DNA of 37,992 nt, from IMG/VR virus record IMGVR_UViG_3300020394_000991, positions 1 to 37,992 of that record; one strand, 5' to 3'. Source of the DNA: a virus. Made by a program: the position numbers and the translations under genes. Below the pieces are notes generated by a model, which saw only the letters and a program-made list of their open reading frames with translations, was not told the DNA's origin and did no database searches. Shown in pieces: positions 16,843-23,752 of the stretch (its first letter is position 1; the number at the start of each line of letters is the position of its first letter).

Positions 16843-17046
16843 TTATTTACTGTGTGGTGGTAATTTTGCTTCTACAAATAGTTCGTGTTTGCGTTTTACC
16901 GGATTATACTTCTTTAATTTTAACTTCTGATTTTCAGAAGTCAACCTTTTTGTTTTAATTGCTGTGTAATGATATGTGTGACTATCCCTAGTTTCTCCTT
17001 CTGGAATCAAATAAACTATAGTCTTTCTTTTGTCTTTCTTTGCCAT
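16843..17046 (-). CDS. rpmG: Ribosomal protein bL33 homologue
   Basis: 67-aa basic protein that fits large-subunit protein bL33: MAKK start, THYHYT-type beta hairpin (TYHYTAIKTKR), then KLKLKKYNPVKRKHELFVEA, closely following the bL33 pattern LxLKKFDPxxRxHVxxxEAK. It has no zinc Cys, like proteobacterial bL33, and is about 12 residues longer, with an extension before the TYHYT strand and a KLPPHSK tail. In the cell bL33 sits near the ribosomal E site. It could replace host bL33 and alter translation of phage mRNA. Confidence 0.85.
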   Translation of the reverse strand: MAKKDKRKTIVYLIPEGETRDSHTYHYTAIKTKRLTSENQKLKLKKYNPVKRKHELFVEAKLPPHSK

Positions 17047-17057
17047 ATGTACTCACG

Positions 17058-17091
17058 AAAAAGGGGAGATAAGCATTATTCCTATCTCCCC
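17058..17091 (-). terminator. Rho-independent terminator after the heat-shock gene
   Basis: A nine-base perfect stem (GGGGAGATA at 17063-17071 with TATCTCCCC at 17083-17091) and an 11-base loop, followed on the minus strand by TTTTT. It lies between the hsp20 stop and the bL33 start. Confidence 0.85.
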
Positions 17092-17108
17092 AGTATTTAC
17101 CACGAAAT

Positions 17109-17549
17109 TTACTTAATTGAAATCTTTTGTGGCTTAAGAGCATCAGGTACGTTTCTAAACAAAGAAACTCTCAAAATACCGTCCTCTAACTTGGCTTCTT
17201 TCACTTCAACATGTTCTGCAAGTTTGAAAGTTCTTACGAAGTTTCTTTCTGCAATGCCTTTGTGTAAGTATTCAATCTCATCTCCATCTAGAACATTTGA
17301 TGTTCCGGAAATTTTGAGTGTGCCATCTTCTAATTCAATTTCGATATCTGCTTTTTTAAATCCTGCTACTGCAAGAGTAATCTCATAGATATCATCTTTT
17401 GTTTTAGAAATGTTATAAGGCGGATAGCCTGTAGCATTATTGAATGCTGGCTCATTGAAAAATTCATTGACTAATCTGTCGAATCCAATGCTTGTTTTAA
17501 ATAGTGGGGATAATGTATCGGTTGTGATACGAAATTGCTTATTTGTCAT
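17109..17549 (-). CDS. Small heat-shock protein (IbpA/Hsp20-like)
   Basis: 146-aa ATP-independent chaperone. The alpha-crystallin domain spans about residues 40-135: PPYNISKTKDDIYEITLAV, GFKKADIEIELEDGTLKISG, and the closing KLEDGILRVSLFRNVPDALK, with an IbpA-like N-terminus (LSPLFKTSIGFDRLVNEFF). A GGAG site precedes ATG 17549. Small heat-shock genes of this type are a common element of T4-like marine phages and probably assist capsid protein folding. Its transcript ends at the hairpin at 17058-17091. Confidence 0.93.
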   Translation of the reverse strand: MTNKQFRITTDTLSPLFKTSIGFDRLVNEFFNEPAFNNATGYPPYNISKTKDDIYEITLAVAGFKKADIEIELEDGTLKISGTSNVLDGDEIEYLHKGIAERNFVRTFKLAEHVEVKEAKLEDGILRVSLFRNVPDALKPQKISIK

Positions 17550-17573
17550 AATAATCTCCTATAGTTTAGCAAG

Positions 17574-17705
17574 TTATTTTATTCCACTTTTCCTAACCCA
17601 TAATGGCGAAAGGATAAGTCGCGAGTGAGGTCGTTTCCTGTTAGTGTGTTTTCTGTATCTCCTCACACACTTGTTACACTTCTTGGTTTCCTCCGATGTT
17701 GCCAT
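17574..17705 (-). CDS. Small basic protein with CxxC (43 aa)
   Basis: Starts MATSEETKKCNKCVRRYRKH; very Lys/Arg-rich with one CNKC pair. A longer version from a TTG at 17771 would add 22 residues. A single CxxC can form half of a zinc site in a dimer, and the basic composition suggests nucleic-acid binding; both are inference. The start site is weakly defined and the reading frame is short, so confidence is low. Confidence 0.4.
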   Translation of the reverse strand: MATSEETKKCNKCVRRYRKHTNRKRPHSRLILSPLWVRKSGIK

Positions 17706-17771
17706 CTTTGGCCCTTTGTTGGGTAACCCAATAATGTTGGTACTCTCTTCCCGAAGGCTTAGTACTACCAA

Positions 17772-17912
17772 CTACAATGTTTTCCTTTGTTTGGTCACCA
17801 GTCGGTTTGTTTCAGTTACCATCCACTTACCTTGTGTTACCTTTCTGGTTAACATTGTGCATTTAAATCTTACAGTAGGTCCAAGTTTCTTACGATTCTT
17901 TTTCCCTTGCAT
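17772..17912 (-). CDS. Small basic protein (46 aa)
   Basis: Begins MQGKKNRKKLGPTVRFKC and is dominated by Lys, Arg and Thr. ATG at 17912, TAG at 17774-17772. It is the first frame after the tandem early and late promoter at 17929-17977, with 16 bases between TATAAATA and the ATG. No Shine-Dalgarno site is obvious. The promoter position is the main support; function unknown, possibly nucleic-acid binding. Confidence 0.5.
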   Translation of the reverse strand: MQGKKNRKKLGPTVRFKCTMLTRKVTQGKWMVTETNRLVTKQRKTL

Positions 17913-17928
17913 GATTTTAATGCAAAGT

Positions 17929-17936
17929 TATTTATA
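17929..17936 (-). promoter_or_regulatory. T4-type late promoter element TATAAATA
   Basis: Exact TATAAATA on the minus strand, 16 bases before the 46-aa gene at 17912. T4 late promoters use this box with the phage sigma gp55. It sits just downstream of a sigma70-type promoter, so the unit may be read both early and late. Confidence 0.55.
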
Positions 17937-17947
17937 TAACTTAGTAT

Positions 17948-17977
17948 ATTATATAGTGTTTTTTGGCAAAAAATCAA
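17948..17977 (-). promoter_or_regulatory. Sigma70-type promoter, TTGATT-N18-TATAAT
   Basis: The -10 box is perfect (17948-17953), the -35 is TTGATT (17972-17977) and the spacer is 18 bases. The stop codon TGA of the upstream 77-aa gene is contained in the -35 box. Confidence 0.7.
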
Positions 17978-18207
17978 CCTTTTTTTGCCTTTTTTCTTAA
18001 ATTTCTGGTCTCAAAGTACATTCTTGTGTATGTTTTCCTTATAATTGCTACGGTTGTAAACACCAATGTGAGAAAAATAGAAGTCTGTAATGCAGTAAAA
18101 TCTAAGTCAAATGCAATAGCAACCAACAATAAATTCAATGGAAAGTTAATAATAAATGCCAAAAAAGTATCTGCTACTGCTTCTTTGAATGCTACTTTTT
18201 TATTCAT
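17974..18207 (-). CDS. Two-span membrane protein (DUF7220-like, 77 aa)
   Basis: Begins MNKKVAFKEAVADTFLAFII; hydrophobic segments at about residues 11-31 and 38-56, then IRKTYTRMYFETRNLRKKAKKG, a basic cytoplasmic tail. The helix-short loop-helix followed by a R-x-Y-x-x-R stretch resembles the DUF7220 phage family. Function unknown. Its TGA is embedded in the -35 box of the next promoter. ATG 18207 overlaps the upstream stop (ATGA). Confidence 0.75.
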   Translation of the reverse strand: MNKKVAFKEAVADTFLAFIINFPLNLLLVAIAFDLDFTALQTSIFLTLVFTTVAIIRKTYTRMYFETRNLRKKAKKG

Positions 18208-18548
18208 TTAAATACTTTCTCCACATATGGTTTCAAATTTCTAATAGGAAATTTATCTGTAAATCTCATTTTGTAAATCATTTCTGCTTCATCGCTCACA
18301 TCACTTGCATAAATTCTAGCAAAATAATTTAGATAAAAATCTATTGAATCTTCAAATTCACTTTCGTAAGGTTTACCCCAACTAACAAAATATTCAACAG
18401 GAATATTATTTTCTTCTAACCAATTTTTTAAATCTTGTGTTGCAATTTCACAAGCATCTAAATAGATGTGTTCATAATCTGAATCATCTTTTACAGGACA
18501 ACTTACTAACAGTAGTTCTCTTCCAGTATCAAAGTTTTTTGTTTCCAA
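18204..18548 (-). CDS. Hypothetical protein (114 aa, TTG start)
   Basis: I place the start at TTG 18548 (ETKNFDTGRELLLVSC follows), preceded by AAGGA at a good distance; an ATG at 18593 would force a 65-base overlap with the HNH gene. The product is mixed alpha/beta: LLLVSCPVKDDSDYEH at the start, LKNWLEENNIPVEYFVSW in the middle and an acidic helical C-terminal part. No family recognised. It could be a small nucleotide- or protein-binding domain. Confidence 0.6.
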   Translation of the reverse strand: METKNFDTGRELLLVSCPVKDDSDYEHIYLDACEIATQDLKNWLEENNIPVEYFVSWGKPYESEFEDSIDFYLNYFARIYASDVSDEAEMIYKMRFTDKFPIRNLKPYVEKVFK

Positions 18549-18981
18549 GGTAATCCTTCTCAATATATGATTTAGCCATATGACATAAAACACAAAGGCT
18601 TCTTATATTTTCCTTTGCATTAGAACCGCCTTGGCTCTTTAGGTGTATATGGTCTCCATGCATAACTCCACGCATTGCTCTTAATTTGTCATATTCATTT
18701 TCAACATGTCCAAATCGTAAGTCATCTTCACGTGGGTCATATCCACAGTTATCACATACCCAGTTACGATAAAACGTGTGGGGGCGGTCAGGTTTACCCA
18801 TTCCGCCATATTCCACACACTCAATTTGATGAGCCCTGCATAGCACTTGGCTACCGGGCCCTTCAAATGTGCTAATTGGATTATTACAATCCTCTAGCAT
18901 ACAAGTAGAGTTTACTCTAGTCTCTTTGAGATACTGAGCCGTACTCTTTGGCTTGTCCTTATTAGGGTCTCTTAGTCCCAT
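18529..18981 (-). CDS. HNH endonuclease
   Basis: 150-aa nuclease with a clear HNH core in the C-terminal third: RGVMHGDHIHLKSQGG (metal and catalytic His), SNAKENIRSLCVLCHMAKS (Asn and the CxxCH end). Two more Cys pairs lie in the N-terminal half (CMLEDCNN, VCDNCGYD), probably structural zinc sites. T4-like phages carry such enzymes as homing nucleases or packaging helpers. It overlaps the ParB-like gene by ten bases. Confidence 0.88.
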   Translation of the reverse strand: MGLRDPNKDKPKSTAQYLKETRVNSTCMLEDCNNPISTFEGPGSQVLCRAHQIECVEYGGMGKPDRPHTFYRNWVCDNCGYDPREDDLRFGHVENEYDKLRAMRGVMHGDHIHLKSQGGSNAKENIRSLCVLCHMAKSYIEKDYLGNKKL

Positions 18982-20120
18982 AAGTCCTCAGCCTTTACTG
19001 TATAACCATTGTTGGGGTCATACTTTGGAGTTTTAAGGTTAGTGCTTTTCTTAATTTGTGCAATTAAGAAAGGACCACCACATCTCCATTCTGTTGCAAA
19101 GCCTTTAAGTCCATGCTCAGCATAACTTTCTGGATTTGCAGATTGATACCATCTGGTATAGGACATTTTCACTTTGTCCCAAAAAGAACCAGTTTCACTA
19201 AAGTCTGCTTCAAAGAAGTCTTTAGTAAATCCTACAAGTTCTCTTATATAGTCAGTGTCAACAGTAATACCTTGTTGATGACATGCATCAAAGTATTCGT
19301 ACAACTGCCTAGCCTCCTTTGCTTGTACTGGTCGTTCTGCGTTTAGCATACTCCAATATCCTGCAAAGTATTTTGTGACTACAGGGTCTTTTGCTTTTGC
19401 TAGATTCTTTGTCATCAAAGTATCTGCTAACAAAGTAAATGCACCTGGCTCAGTTTCGTCACCAAACTTACTGTTGGTGGCAAACAAACCTGCTTGTTCA
19501 AAGAACACTTGTTTTTGGTTTGCTTTAATCCAAGCATCGTCATCAGCACCGTCGACTCTAACACCGAATACCATTTGCTTATAAGTATCGATAAAATCTA
19601 AAGGTTCCTTAGCATCACCATTTAGCAAAATAAAGTTACGTCTAATCTCTAACTTTTCTGCTGTTGGATACACTACTACAGGTACCATCATTTGTGCTGT
19701 ACGAACTCCAAACACTTTTGTTGCAATTATATAAAGAGCAACTGCGGTGTGTTGTCCGTCCCAGGCAATATATTTGTCTGGATGTTTAGGATCTACATAC
19801 ACCTGTATTGGCATCACCATTGTGTTCTTAAATGCTGATAGGATATTTACAATGTGCCTAAAATTTAATTGGCGTTGCATTGTAGTATCAATCAATATTT
19901 GATCCAACGTTGCGTCAACAGAGGTACACAATGCAATATCAGATAATTTCTTCCATTGCTTGTTCCTGCGTTTGAACTCATCTACGACACCTATTAGCAT
20001 ATTTTTGAATACTGGATTCAATGCTAAAGATTCGTTTAGACGGTCTTGTAAAGTAACAAAGTTACTTTGGGTTTGGTTGTATTGCCGATTAACCTTATCG
20101 GCATGGGTTAATGTTGTCAT
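18972..20120 (-). CDS. ParB/sulfiredoxin-like domain protein (382 aa)
   Basis: The segment KYIAWDGQHTAVALYIIA (about residues 110-130) matches the ParB/sulfiredoxin nucleotide-binding loop (G-x-H-R/T-x-x-A), preceded by the strand MPIQVYVDPKHP. The C-terminal 200 residues are helical. Such proteins in phages are of unknown activity; ParB-like domains bind CTP or cleave nucleic acid. ATG 20120 has a strong GAGGAGG site seven bases upstream, so the upstream in-frame ATG at 20174 is in the leader. A consensus promoter and structured leader precede it. Confidence 0.7.
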   Translation of the reverse strand: MTTLTHADKVNRQYNQTQSNFVTLQDRLNESLALNPVFKNMLIGVVDEFKRRNKQWKKLSDIALCTSVDATLDQILIDTTMQRQLNFRHIVNILSAFKNTMVMPIQVYVDPKHPDKYIAWDGQHTAVALYIIATKVFGVRTAQMMVPVVVYPTAEKLEIRRNFILLNGDAKEPLDFIDTYKQMVFGVRVDGADDDAWIKANQKQVFFEQAGLFATNSKFGDETEPGAFTLLADTLMTKNLAKAKDPVVTKYFAGYWSMLNAERPVQAKEARQLYEYFDACHQQGITVDTDYIRELVGFTKDFFEADFSETGSFWDKVKMSYTRWYQSANPESYAEHGLKGFATEWRCGGPFLIAQIKKSTNLKTPKYDPNNGYTVKAEDLWD

Positions 20121-20196
20121 TTTATGCCTCCTCGGACTCTGTCCTATTATTGCGGGCCTAATTGCCCTATGCATGGTAAGATTATCTCACCTGACT
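20121..20196 (-). promoter_or_regulatory. Structured 5' leader with three hairpins
   Basis: Between the promoter and GAGGAGG of the ParB-like gene, three small hairpins follow one another: GGTGAG/CTTACC, GGGC/GCCC and GGAC/GTCC. The third ends just before the ribosome site. Likely affects translation or mRNA stability; no known riboswitch is recognised. Confidence 0.45.
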
Positions 20197-20198
20197 TT

Positions 20199-20218
20199 TA
20201 CTATTATATGTCTTTTAA
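20199..20218. repeat. 20-base promoter repeat, copy 1
   Basis: Identical to 22699-22718 and covering the -10 box and part of the spacer of the promoter at 20203. The -35 sides differ, but both have GGTTGAC. Confidence 0.85.
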
Positions 20219-20230
20219 GATTTTTGTCAA
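20203..20230 (-). promoter_or_regulatory. Sigma70-type promoter, TTGACA-N16-TATAAT
   Basis: Both hexamers are perfect consensus (-35 20225-20230, -10 20203-20208), 16-base spacer. It shares a 20-base block with the promoter at 22703. Drives the ParB-like gene and HNH downstream. The TGA of the upstream gene is inside the -35 box. Confidence 0.9.
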
Positions 20231-21078
20231 CCTTTAAATAATTCTTTTTTATCATAAAGGTCACAAATTTGTGAAAAGGTGTAATCATTATTACCCAAAA
20301 ATCTAAAACTCATTCTGTTATTTCCAGTTGTAGTAACTCTATGCCAACTGCTTAAAGGTATAATGTATGGGCAATCGTATTGGTTCTTTCGGCCCACATG
20401 AGTAAGTTGGTCTGCATGAATATCGTCCATCAAGTCCATTACAGTTGTAGTAGTCATGCCATCTTCTGATATTTGCAAAGCCATTTCTTTGAAATATTCT
20501 TGGTTTATATCATTTAAATTTCCAACTACTGCTCTTTTGTGTTCTGTTACTTTGTCTATAAACCTTTCTGTCAAAGCCTTAAAACGTTGTTCGTATTCAT
20601 CAGAACCTTTAGCAAAATCAACATAAGTTTCTCCTTCTTCAAGATACAAAGGAAAGTTTAATGCAAAATTTGTTCTACCCATTAGGTATTGTTGTTGTGC
20701 TTTGGTTACCCAATATGGATAACCTTCTCTGTGCCAACCTGTGCTTGTATGAAACTTCAAACAAGATATTGGCATCATTTTTTTACCAAGTATAGTGGTT
20801 TTTATTGGTGTAAGTATATCTATAGTAAATTGCTCTCTTATCCATTCAATAAGATTTTTTGCAATTTTATTATTATGAAGTGATGCTCCTACTGGTGCAT
20901 CAGTGTCATTGTATGGATTATGATACCATACAAAGTTTTTTGTAATTGTGTTTTTGGATATTTGTTTTTTAGCAGATGCAATTTCAAAGTCTTGTTCGTC
21001 AAATATTTCATCTAACGAATATGGAAATTGTAATTGTGTTAAATCAATATACGGATGTGTTTCAGTATCTACAAACAT
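20227..21078 (-). CDS. Putative 2-oxoglutarate/Fe(II) oxygenase-like protein (283 aa)
   Basis: The central region has CLKFHTSTGWHREGYPYWV (HxE metal motif, His and Glu), a strand GRTNFALNFPLYL, and a C-terminal IPLSSWHRVTTTGNNRMSFR with a distal His and an Arg in the position that binds 2-oxoglutarate. This is a double-stranded beta-helix layout. The family is distant from TauD and the call is tentative; a non-enzymatic beta-helix is possible. The substrate is unknown. Its end overlaps the next promoter. Confidence 0.5.
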   Translation of the reverse strand: MFVDTETHPYIDLTQLQFPYSLDEIFDEQDFEIASAKKQISKNTITKNFVWYHNPYNDTDAPVGASLHNNKIAKNLIEWIREQFTIDILTPIKTTILGKKMMPISCLKFHTSTGWHREGYPYWVTKAQQQYLMGRTNFALNFPLYLEEGETYVDFAKGSDEYEQRFKALTERFIDKVTEHKRAVVGNLNDINQEYFKEMALQISEDGMTTTTVMDLMDDIHADQLTHVGRKNQYDCPYIIPLSSWHRVTTTGNNRMSFRFLGNNDYTFSQICDLYDKKELFKG

Positions 21079-21090
21079 GTATATACTTAT

Positions 21091-21537
21091 TCATTTTCCG
21101 ATATCTTTGATGTTATTTTTACCAATTACTTGATATGCACCTTTGTTGTAAGCAGGAGCAATAGTGTAGTTTTTACATATCTCTTGCTTTTCTTTTTCCC
21201 ACTCGAGATTCTTTGAACCAGTGCCTGAACTAGAACTGATAGGCATACTAGGATATTTCTTAGCATGTTCTTTCATTTGTCTTGCACGTTCTTGTGCATA
21301 ATGATTAGGCTTTGCTGTCTTGAATGCCTCTCTGCTTCTAGGATCTACTTTAGGTTGTATTCCATGACAGTAATCAACATACTGTTCAAAAGTCCACTTA
21401 GGCAAACCCATACGTTTGTGTTCTTTGTTTTTTATTCTCAAACCCTCTTCCCACTTGGCAATGTTTGCCTTGGTCATTTTAGGCTTGTATTTTCTATTTC
21501 GAATGGTCGTTAGACCTTGTGCTAAATGCATTGTCAT
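21091..21537 (-). CDS. Hypothetical basic protein (148 aa)
   Basis: ATG 21537 overlaps the stop of the membrane protein gene (TAATG) and has an AAGGCGG site upstream, so I use it rather than the in-frame ATG at 21591. The product is Lys/Arg-rich (MTMHLAQGLTTIRNRKYKPK...) with a helical middle (EERARQMKEHAKK type) and a conserved-looking end YTIAPAYNKGAYQVIG. No known domain. Possibly a DNA-associated or virion protein. Confidence 0.6.
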   Translation of the reverse strand: MTMHLAQGLTTIRNRKYKPKMTKANIAKWEEGLRIKNKEHKRMGLPKWTFEQYVDYCHGIQPKVDPRSREAFKTAKPNHYAQERARQMKEHAKKYPSMPISSSSGTGSKNLEWEKEKQEICKNYTIAPAYNKGAYQVIGKNNIKDIGK

Positions 21538-21905
21538 TATGTTACCGCCTTCAATATTTCTACAAAAAGTTTGCCATATTTTGCAAACCATGTTTGGTCT
21601 TCCGTGAGTGCAATGCCATAACTGTTTGCTAGTTGTATAGCAGTATCTGTGCCTAAGAAAGCATTACTCACTAATAAAAATCCTGCACTAGATACTAACA
21701 AATATAAATGATCCTTACCTCGTAAACTGTGTGTCATAATAATCACAGTACCACCAAACAGCATAAGATATGCATATATTTCCATGTGCGGATTCAAAGA
21801 TATTCCCAATGACATTGTCAATCCAAGAAATAATAGTGAACAACCTACAATTTTCAATGTAGTCTGAACAAAGTTGTCCACCTTCTTCTTTTGTTGTTTT
21901 GTCAT
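21537..21905 (-). CDS. Multi-span membrane protein (122 aa)
   Basis: After a basic N-terminus (MTKQQKKKVDN) come hydrophobic stretches at about residues 18-36, 43-58 and 66-84, so three spans, with a polar C-terminal tail containing SYGIALTEDQTWFAKYGK. ATG 21905 follows the preceding gene's stop with overlap. No recognisable family; likely host inner-membrane protein. Confidence 0.65.
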   Translation of the reverse strand: MTKQQKKKVDNFVQTTLKIVGCSLLFLGLTMSLGISLNPHMEIYAYLMLFGGTVIIMTHSLRGKDHLYLLVSSAGFLLVSNAFLGTDTAIQLANSYGIALTEDQTWFAKYGKLFVEILKAVT

Positions 21906-22111
21906 TATGAAATATACAATTCGGCCTCTTCGTTAAAAGATTCTAATTCGTTGAAAAGTTGCTGACTTGTAAAACCAAGTTTTTTCTCTGCATTATCCAA
22001 ATGAATATCTGCATCAACAAAATTCCAGTTTATAGTACCATCCTCATTGATGTTTTCTGGATTTTTTATTGCCTTGACAATTAAGTCTTTTATAGTTATT
22101 TTTCTACTCAT
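21905..22111 (-). CDS. Hypothetical protein (68 aa)
   Basis: Acidic soluble protein starting MSRKITIKDLIVKAIKNPEN, predicted largely helical, with the C-terminal SQQLFNELESFNEEAELYIS. It is the first gene after the consensus promoter at 22142-22170, with a 30-base leader and a weak AAGG site. No motif recognised; being promoter-proximal it is probably made early. Confidence 0.65.
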   Translation of the reverse strand: MSRKITIKDLIVKAIKNPENINEDGTINWNFVDADIHLDNAEKKLGFTSQQLFNELESFNEEAELYIS

Positions 22112-22141
22112 AGTTACGCCTTTTTCTAAATTAATACATAT

Positions 22142-22170
22142 ATTATACTAAAAATAATAGGTTATGTCAA
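22142..22170 (-). promoter_or_regulatory. Sigma70-type promoter, TTGACA-N17-TATAAT
   Basis: Perfect consensus at both hexamers (-35 22165-22170, -10 22142-22147) with a 17-base spacer. Starts the unit running from the 68-aa gene through the two genes after it. Confidence 0.92.
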
Positions 22171-22194
22171 CCTTTTTACCAGTTTTTTTGGCAA

Positions 22195-22302
22195 TTATTC
22201 TTCAAAATCTAACTGACTTGTTTGTTGCTGTCTCCTATGGAAAGATACTGTATGTAAGGGTTCTTGTATGAGCCAACATATCAGCCAAAAACAAATAGTC
22301 AC
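22195..22302 (-). CDS. Possible small membrane peptide (35 aa, GTG start)
   Basis: Frame GTG 22302 to TAA 22197-22195 gives a hydrophobic stretch TICFWLICWLI and a polar tail ending QLDFEE. There is no good ribosome site. The frame stays open further upstream but contains no ATG there. The stretch 22171-22383 otherwise holds only the terminator at 22341. Listed as a low-confidence candidate or decayed gene. Confidence 0.25.
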   Translation of the reverse strand: MTICFWLICWLIQEPLHTVSFHRRQQQTSQLDFEE

Positions 22303-22340
22303 TATTATAGGTAACTTATGTCTGAACTTTAAATCTCCAC

Positions 22341-22363
22341 AAAAAAAGGAGCCCGGAGGCTCC
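22341..22363 (-). terminator. Rho-independent terminator after the winged-helix gene
   Basis: GGAGCC (22348-22353), CGGA loop, GGCTCC (22358-22363): six-base perfect stem, followed on the minus strand by seven Ts (22347-22341). It closes the winged-helix transcript. Confidence 0.9.
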
Positions 22364-22383
22364 TTAATTTTTGCAAGTTTAAC

Positions 22384-22647
22384 TTATGAACTTGCTAATG
22401 CTTTGTAACCAGCGGCAATAACTGCTCTGCTTGGAGTACCAAGTCTGTAAACTCTACGAGTTCTGTTTTTGGTATCAGTTACAGTATTTAGGTAAATTGG
22501 ATACCCTTTGAATCTTAGTGCTTGAATCACTGCTTGTGGGTTACCAATTCCAAAGAAAGATTTCATTTGTGCTGAAGACAATGTTCTTCCTTCTTGAAGA
22601 GCCGAAAGTACTTTAGACTCTTTAGTTAATGTAGTAGTTGTAGTCAT
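22384..22647 (-). CDS. Winged-helix DNA-binding-like protein (87 aa)
   Basis: Begins MTTTTTLTKESKVLSALQEG. Residues about 10-45 form a helix-turn-helix-like segment (LSSAQMKSFFGIGNPQAVIQ, then ALRFKGYPIYL), with a beta wing NRTRRVYRLG. It resembles winged-helix proteins common in marine phages and could be an early regulator. ATG 22647 is chosen because AGGAGG lies just upstream; an in-frame ATG at 22758 lies in the promoter region. A hairpin leader and its own promoter precede it, and a terminator follows, so it is a one-gene unit. Confidence 0.7.
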   Translation of the reverse strand: MTTTTTLTKESKVLSALQEGRTLSSAQMKSFFGIGNPQAVIQALRFKGYPIYLNTVTDTKNRTRRVYRLGTPSRAVIAAGYKALASS

Positions 22648-22677
22648 ATGACCTCCTAATTTTCTACTTAATAATTC

Positions 22678-22693
22678 TGTGCTAAATTGCACA
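22678..22693 (-). promoter_or_regulatory. Leader hairpin upstream of the winged-helix gene
   Basis: TGTGC-loop(6)-GCACA, five-base stem in the 5' untranslated region, about 30 bases before the start. It may stabilise the mRNA or be an operator, since the stem is a short palindrome. Confidence 0.4.
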
Positions 22694-22698
22694 TTATC

Positions 22699-22718
22699 TA
22701 CTATTATATGTCTTTTAA
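22699..22718. repeat. 20-base promoter repeat, copy 2
   Basis: Identical to 20199-20218; covers the -10 box and spacer of the winged-helix gene promoter. Suggests duplication of a promoter module or a shared regulator site. Confidence 0.85.
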
Positions 22719-22730
22719 AAAGAAAGTCAA
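22703..22730 (-). promoter_or_regulatory. Sigma70-type promoter, TTGACT-N16-TATAAT
   Basis: -35 TTGACT (22725-22730), perfect -10 (22703-22708), 16-base spacer. The -10 and its flank share 20 identical bases with the promoter at 20203. Confidence 0.85.
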
Positions 22731-22747
22731 CCTTTTTTATTAATTTT

Positions 22748-22894
22748 TTAAATATCATTGTTTTTTGTTGCTTTTAGTGAATAATAAATTGTAATTGCTC
22801 CAAATACCATAGGGCATAAGAAAACTGCAATCAAGCCAAGTACACCTATATCAAAGAACTGCTTAACTGCAATAAAATATGTATCTAAGTTCAT
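22748..22894 (-). CDS. Small single-span membrane protein (48 aa)
   Basis: Starts MNLDTYFIAVKQFFDIGVLG; one hydrophobic segment (about residues 17-38, VLGLIAVFLCPMVFGAITIYY) and a short Lys/Asn-rich tail. ATG 22894 overlaps the stop of the cupin gene (ATGA), which supports translation. Ends just upstream of the winged-helix promoter. Function unknown. Confidence 0.6.
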   Translation of the reverse strand: MNLDTYFIAVKQFFDIGVLGLIAVFLCPMVFGAITIYYSLKATKNNDI

Positions 22895-23331
22895 CCTTTA
22901 TATCTCTCCGCTAAGTATTGTTCGTGTTGTTTCCATTCCCCATTGTCTATAAATCCCCATTCTCTTAACTGTGGACCGGGAATAAAAAGAGTCCAAGTAT
23001 CAACGCCAGGCTCCAACTCAATGCGGTGAAGGCTACGACTCCCTGCAAGGCGTATAGTTCCGGGTGGTCTCCACTTTCGCTCGCCAGTTTTGAGATGCTC
23101 CCAATAGCCACCTTTAAGGATAATAGTGCAATAAGGCCAAGGATGGTCATGTAAATCATCCGGGTCTCCTTTATGAAAGTTATGTAAAAATATGTTGAAA
23201 GGGAACCATTTGCGTTCTTTAAGAAACAAATAGTATCTGGTTAGATAGGGCTCATTATCAAGCCTATCCATAATTATTCTTTTACGTCCTAAACGTTCAA
23301 GAATCTTTAGAAATGTTTTCATGTTGTGCAA
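22891..23331 (-). CDS. Cupin-like protein (146 aa)
   Basis: Beta-barrel metal-site pattern: DDLHDHPWPYCTIILKGGYW (His-x-His, Cys and Gly-rich turn) and SRSLHRIELEPGVDTWTLFI with a later His. The layout resembles cysteine-dioxygenase-like or other small-molecule cupins; a Cys near the metal site is notable. Start could also be the Met at 23322 (residue 4). It overlaps the nucleotidyltransferase gene by 35 bases. The substrate is unknown; nearby sugar-nucleotide enzymes suggest sugar modification. Confidence 0.65.
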   Translation of the reverse strand: MHNMKTFLKILERLGRKRIIMDRLDNEPYLTRYYLFLKERKWFPFNIFLHNFHKGDPDDLHDHPWPYCTIILKGGYWEHLKTGERKWRPPGTIRLAGSRSLHRIELEPGVDTWTLFIPGPQLREWGFIDNGEWKQHEQYLAERYKG

Positions 23332-23752
23332 CTCTCTGTCTTAAACTTGTACTGCTAAAACTATGGTCTCTACCATTAAACACCAATTTGATGTTTCTGT
23401 CTTTACATATAGTTTTACCTGTAAAGTCTTTATCTTTGTATTCGACTCCTAACACTCTTACATTAATAGGAAGTGTTAAAAGTAAATCCTCTAGATCCTG
23501 CTCTGTCGCATAACAAACAATTTCATCTATATATTTTACAGCCGCTAATTGTATTTGTCTTTCCACTAAACTTTGTACTGGCTGATTTTTTGTGTCGGGT
23601 CTGTCTATAGTAGGATCTGTCTGTAAACCTACAATTAAATAATCACAATGATGTTTCGCTTCTTCTAGCATTGTGATATGTCCTGCATGTAACAAATCGA
23701 ATGTACTACAAGTAAATCCAATTTTGCCACAATCTTTATAACTTAATCTCAC
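23297..23752 (-). CDS. Cytidylyltransferase-like nucleotidyltransferase
   Basis: 151-aa HxGH nucleotidyltransferase: TCSTFDLLHAGHITMLEEAK (nucleotide binding), ERQIQLAAVKYIDE, and the C-terminal SFSSTSLRQRVAQ loop (ISSTxLR in family). Transfers CMP or another nucleotide to a phosphorylated alcohol or sugar, as glycerol-3-phosphate cytidylyltransferase or the HldE C-terminal domain do. It pairs with the second nucleotidyltransferase at 24189. ATGA overlap with the ferritin-like gene. Confidence 0.85.
   Translation of the reverse strand: MRLSYKDCGKIGFTCSTFDLLHAGHITMLEEAKHHCDYLIVGLQTDPTIDRPDTKNQPVQSLVERQIQLAAVKYIDEIVCYATEQDLEDLLLTLPINVRVLGVEYKDKDFTGKTICKDRNIKLVFNGRDHSFSSTSLRQRVAQHENISKDS

Noticed and set aside
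16925-16950. Inverted repeat TCTGAAAATCAGA after TTGACT in the bL33 gene
   Set aside because: Inside a conserved coding region; no -10 box at proper distance.
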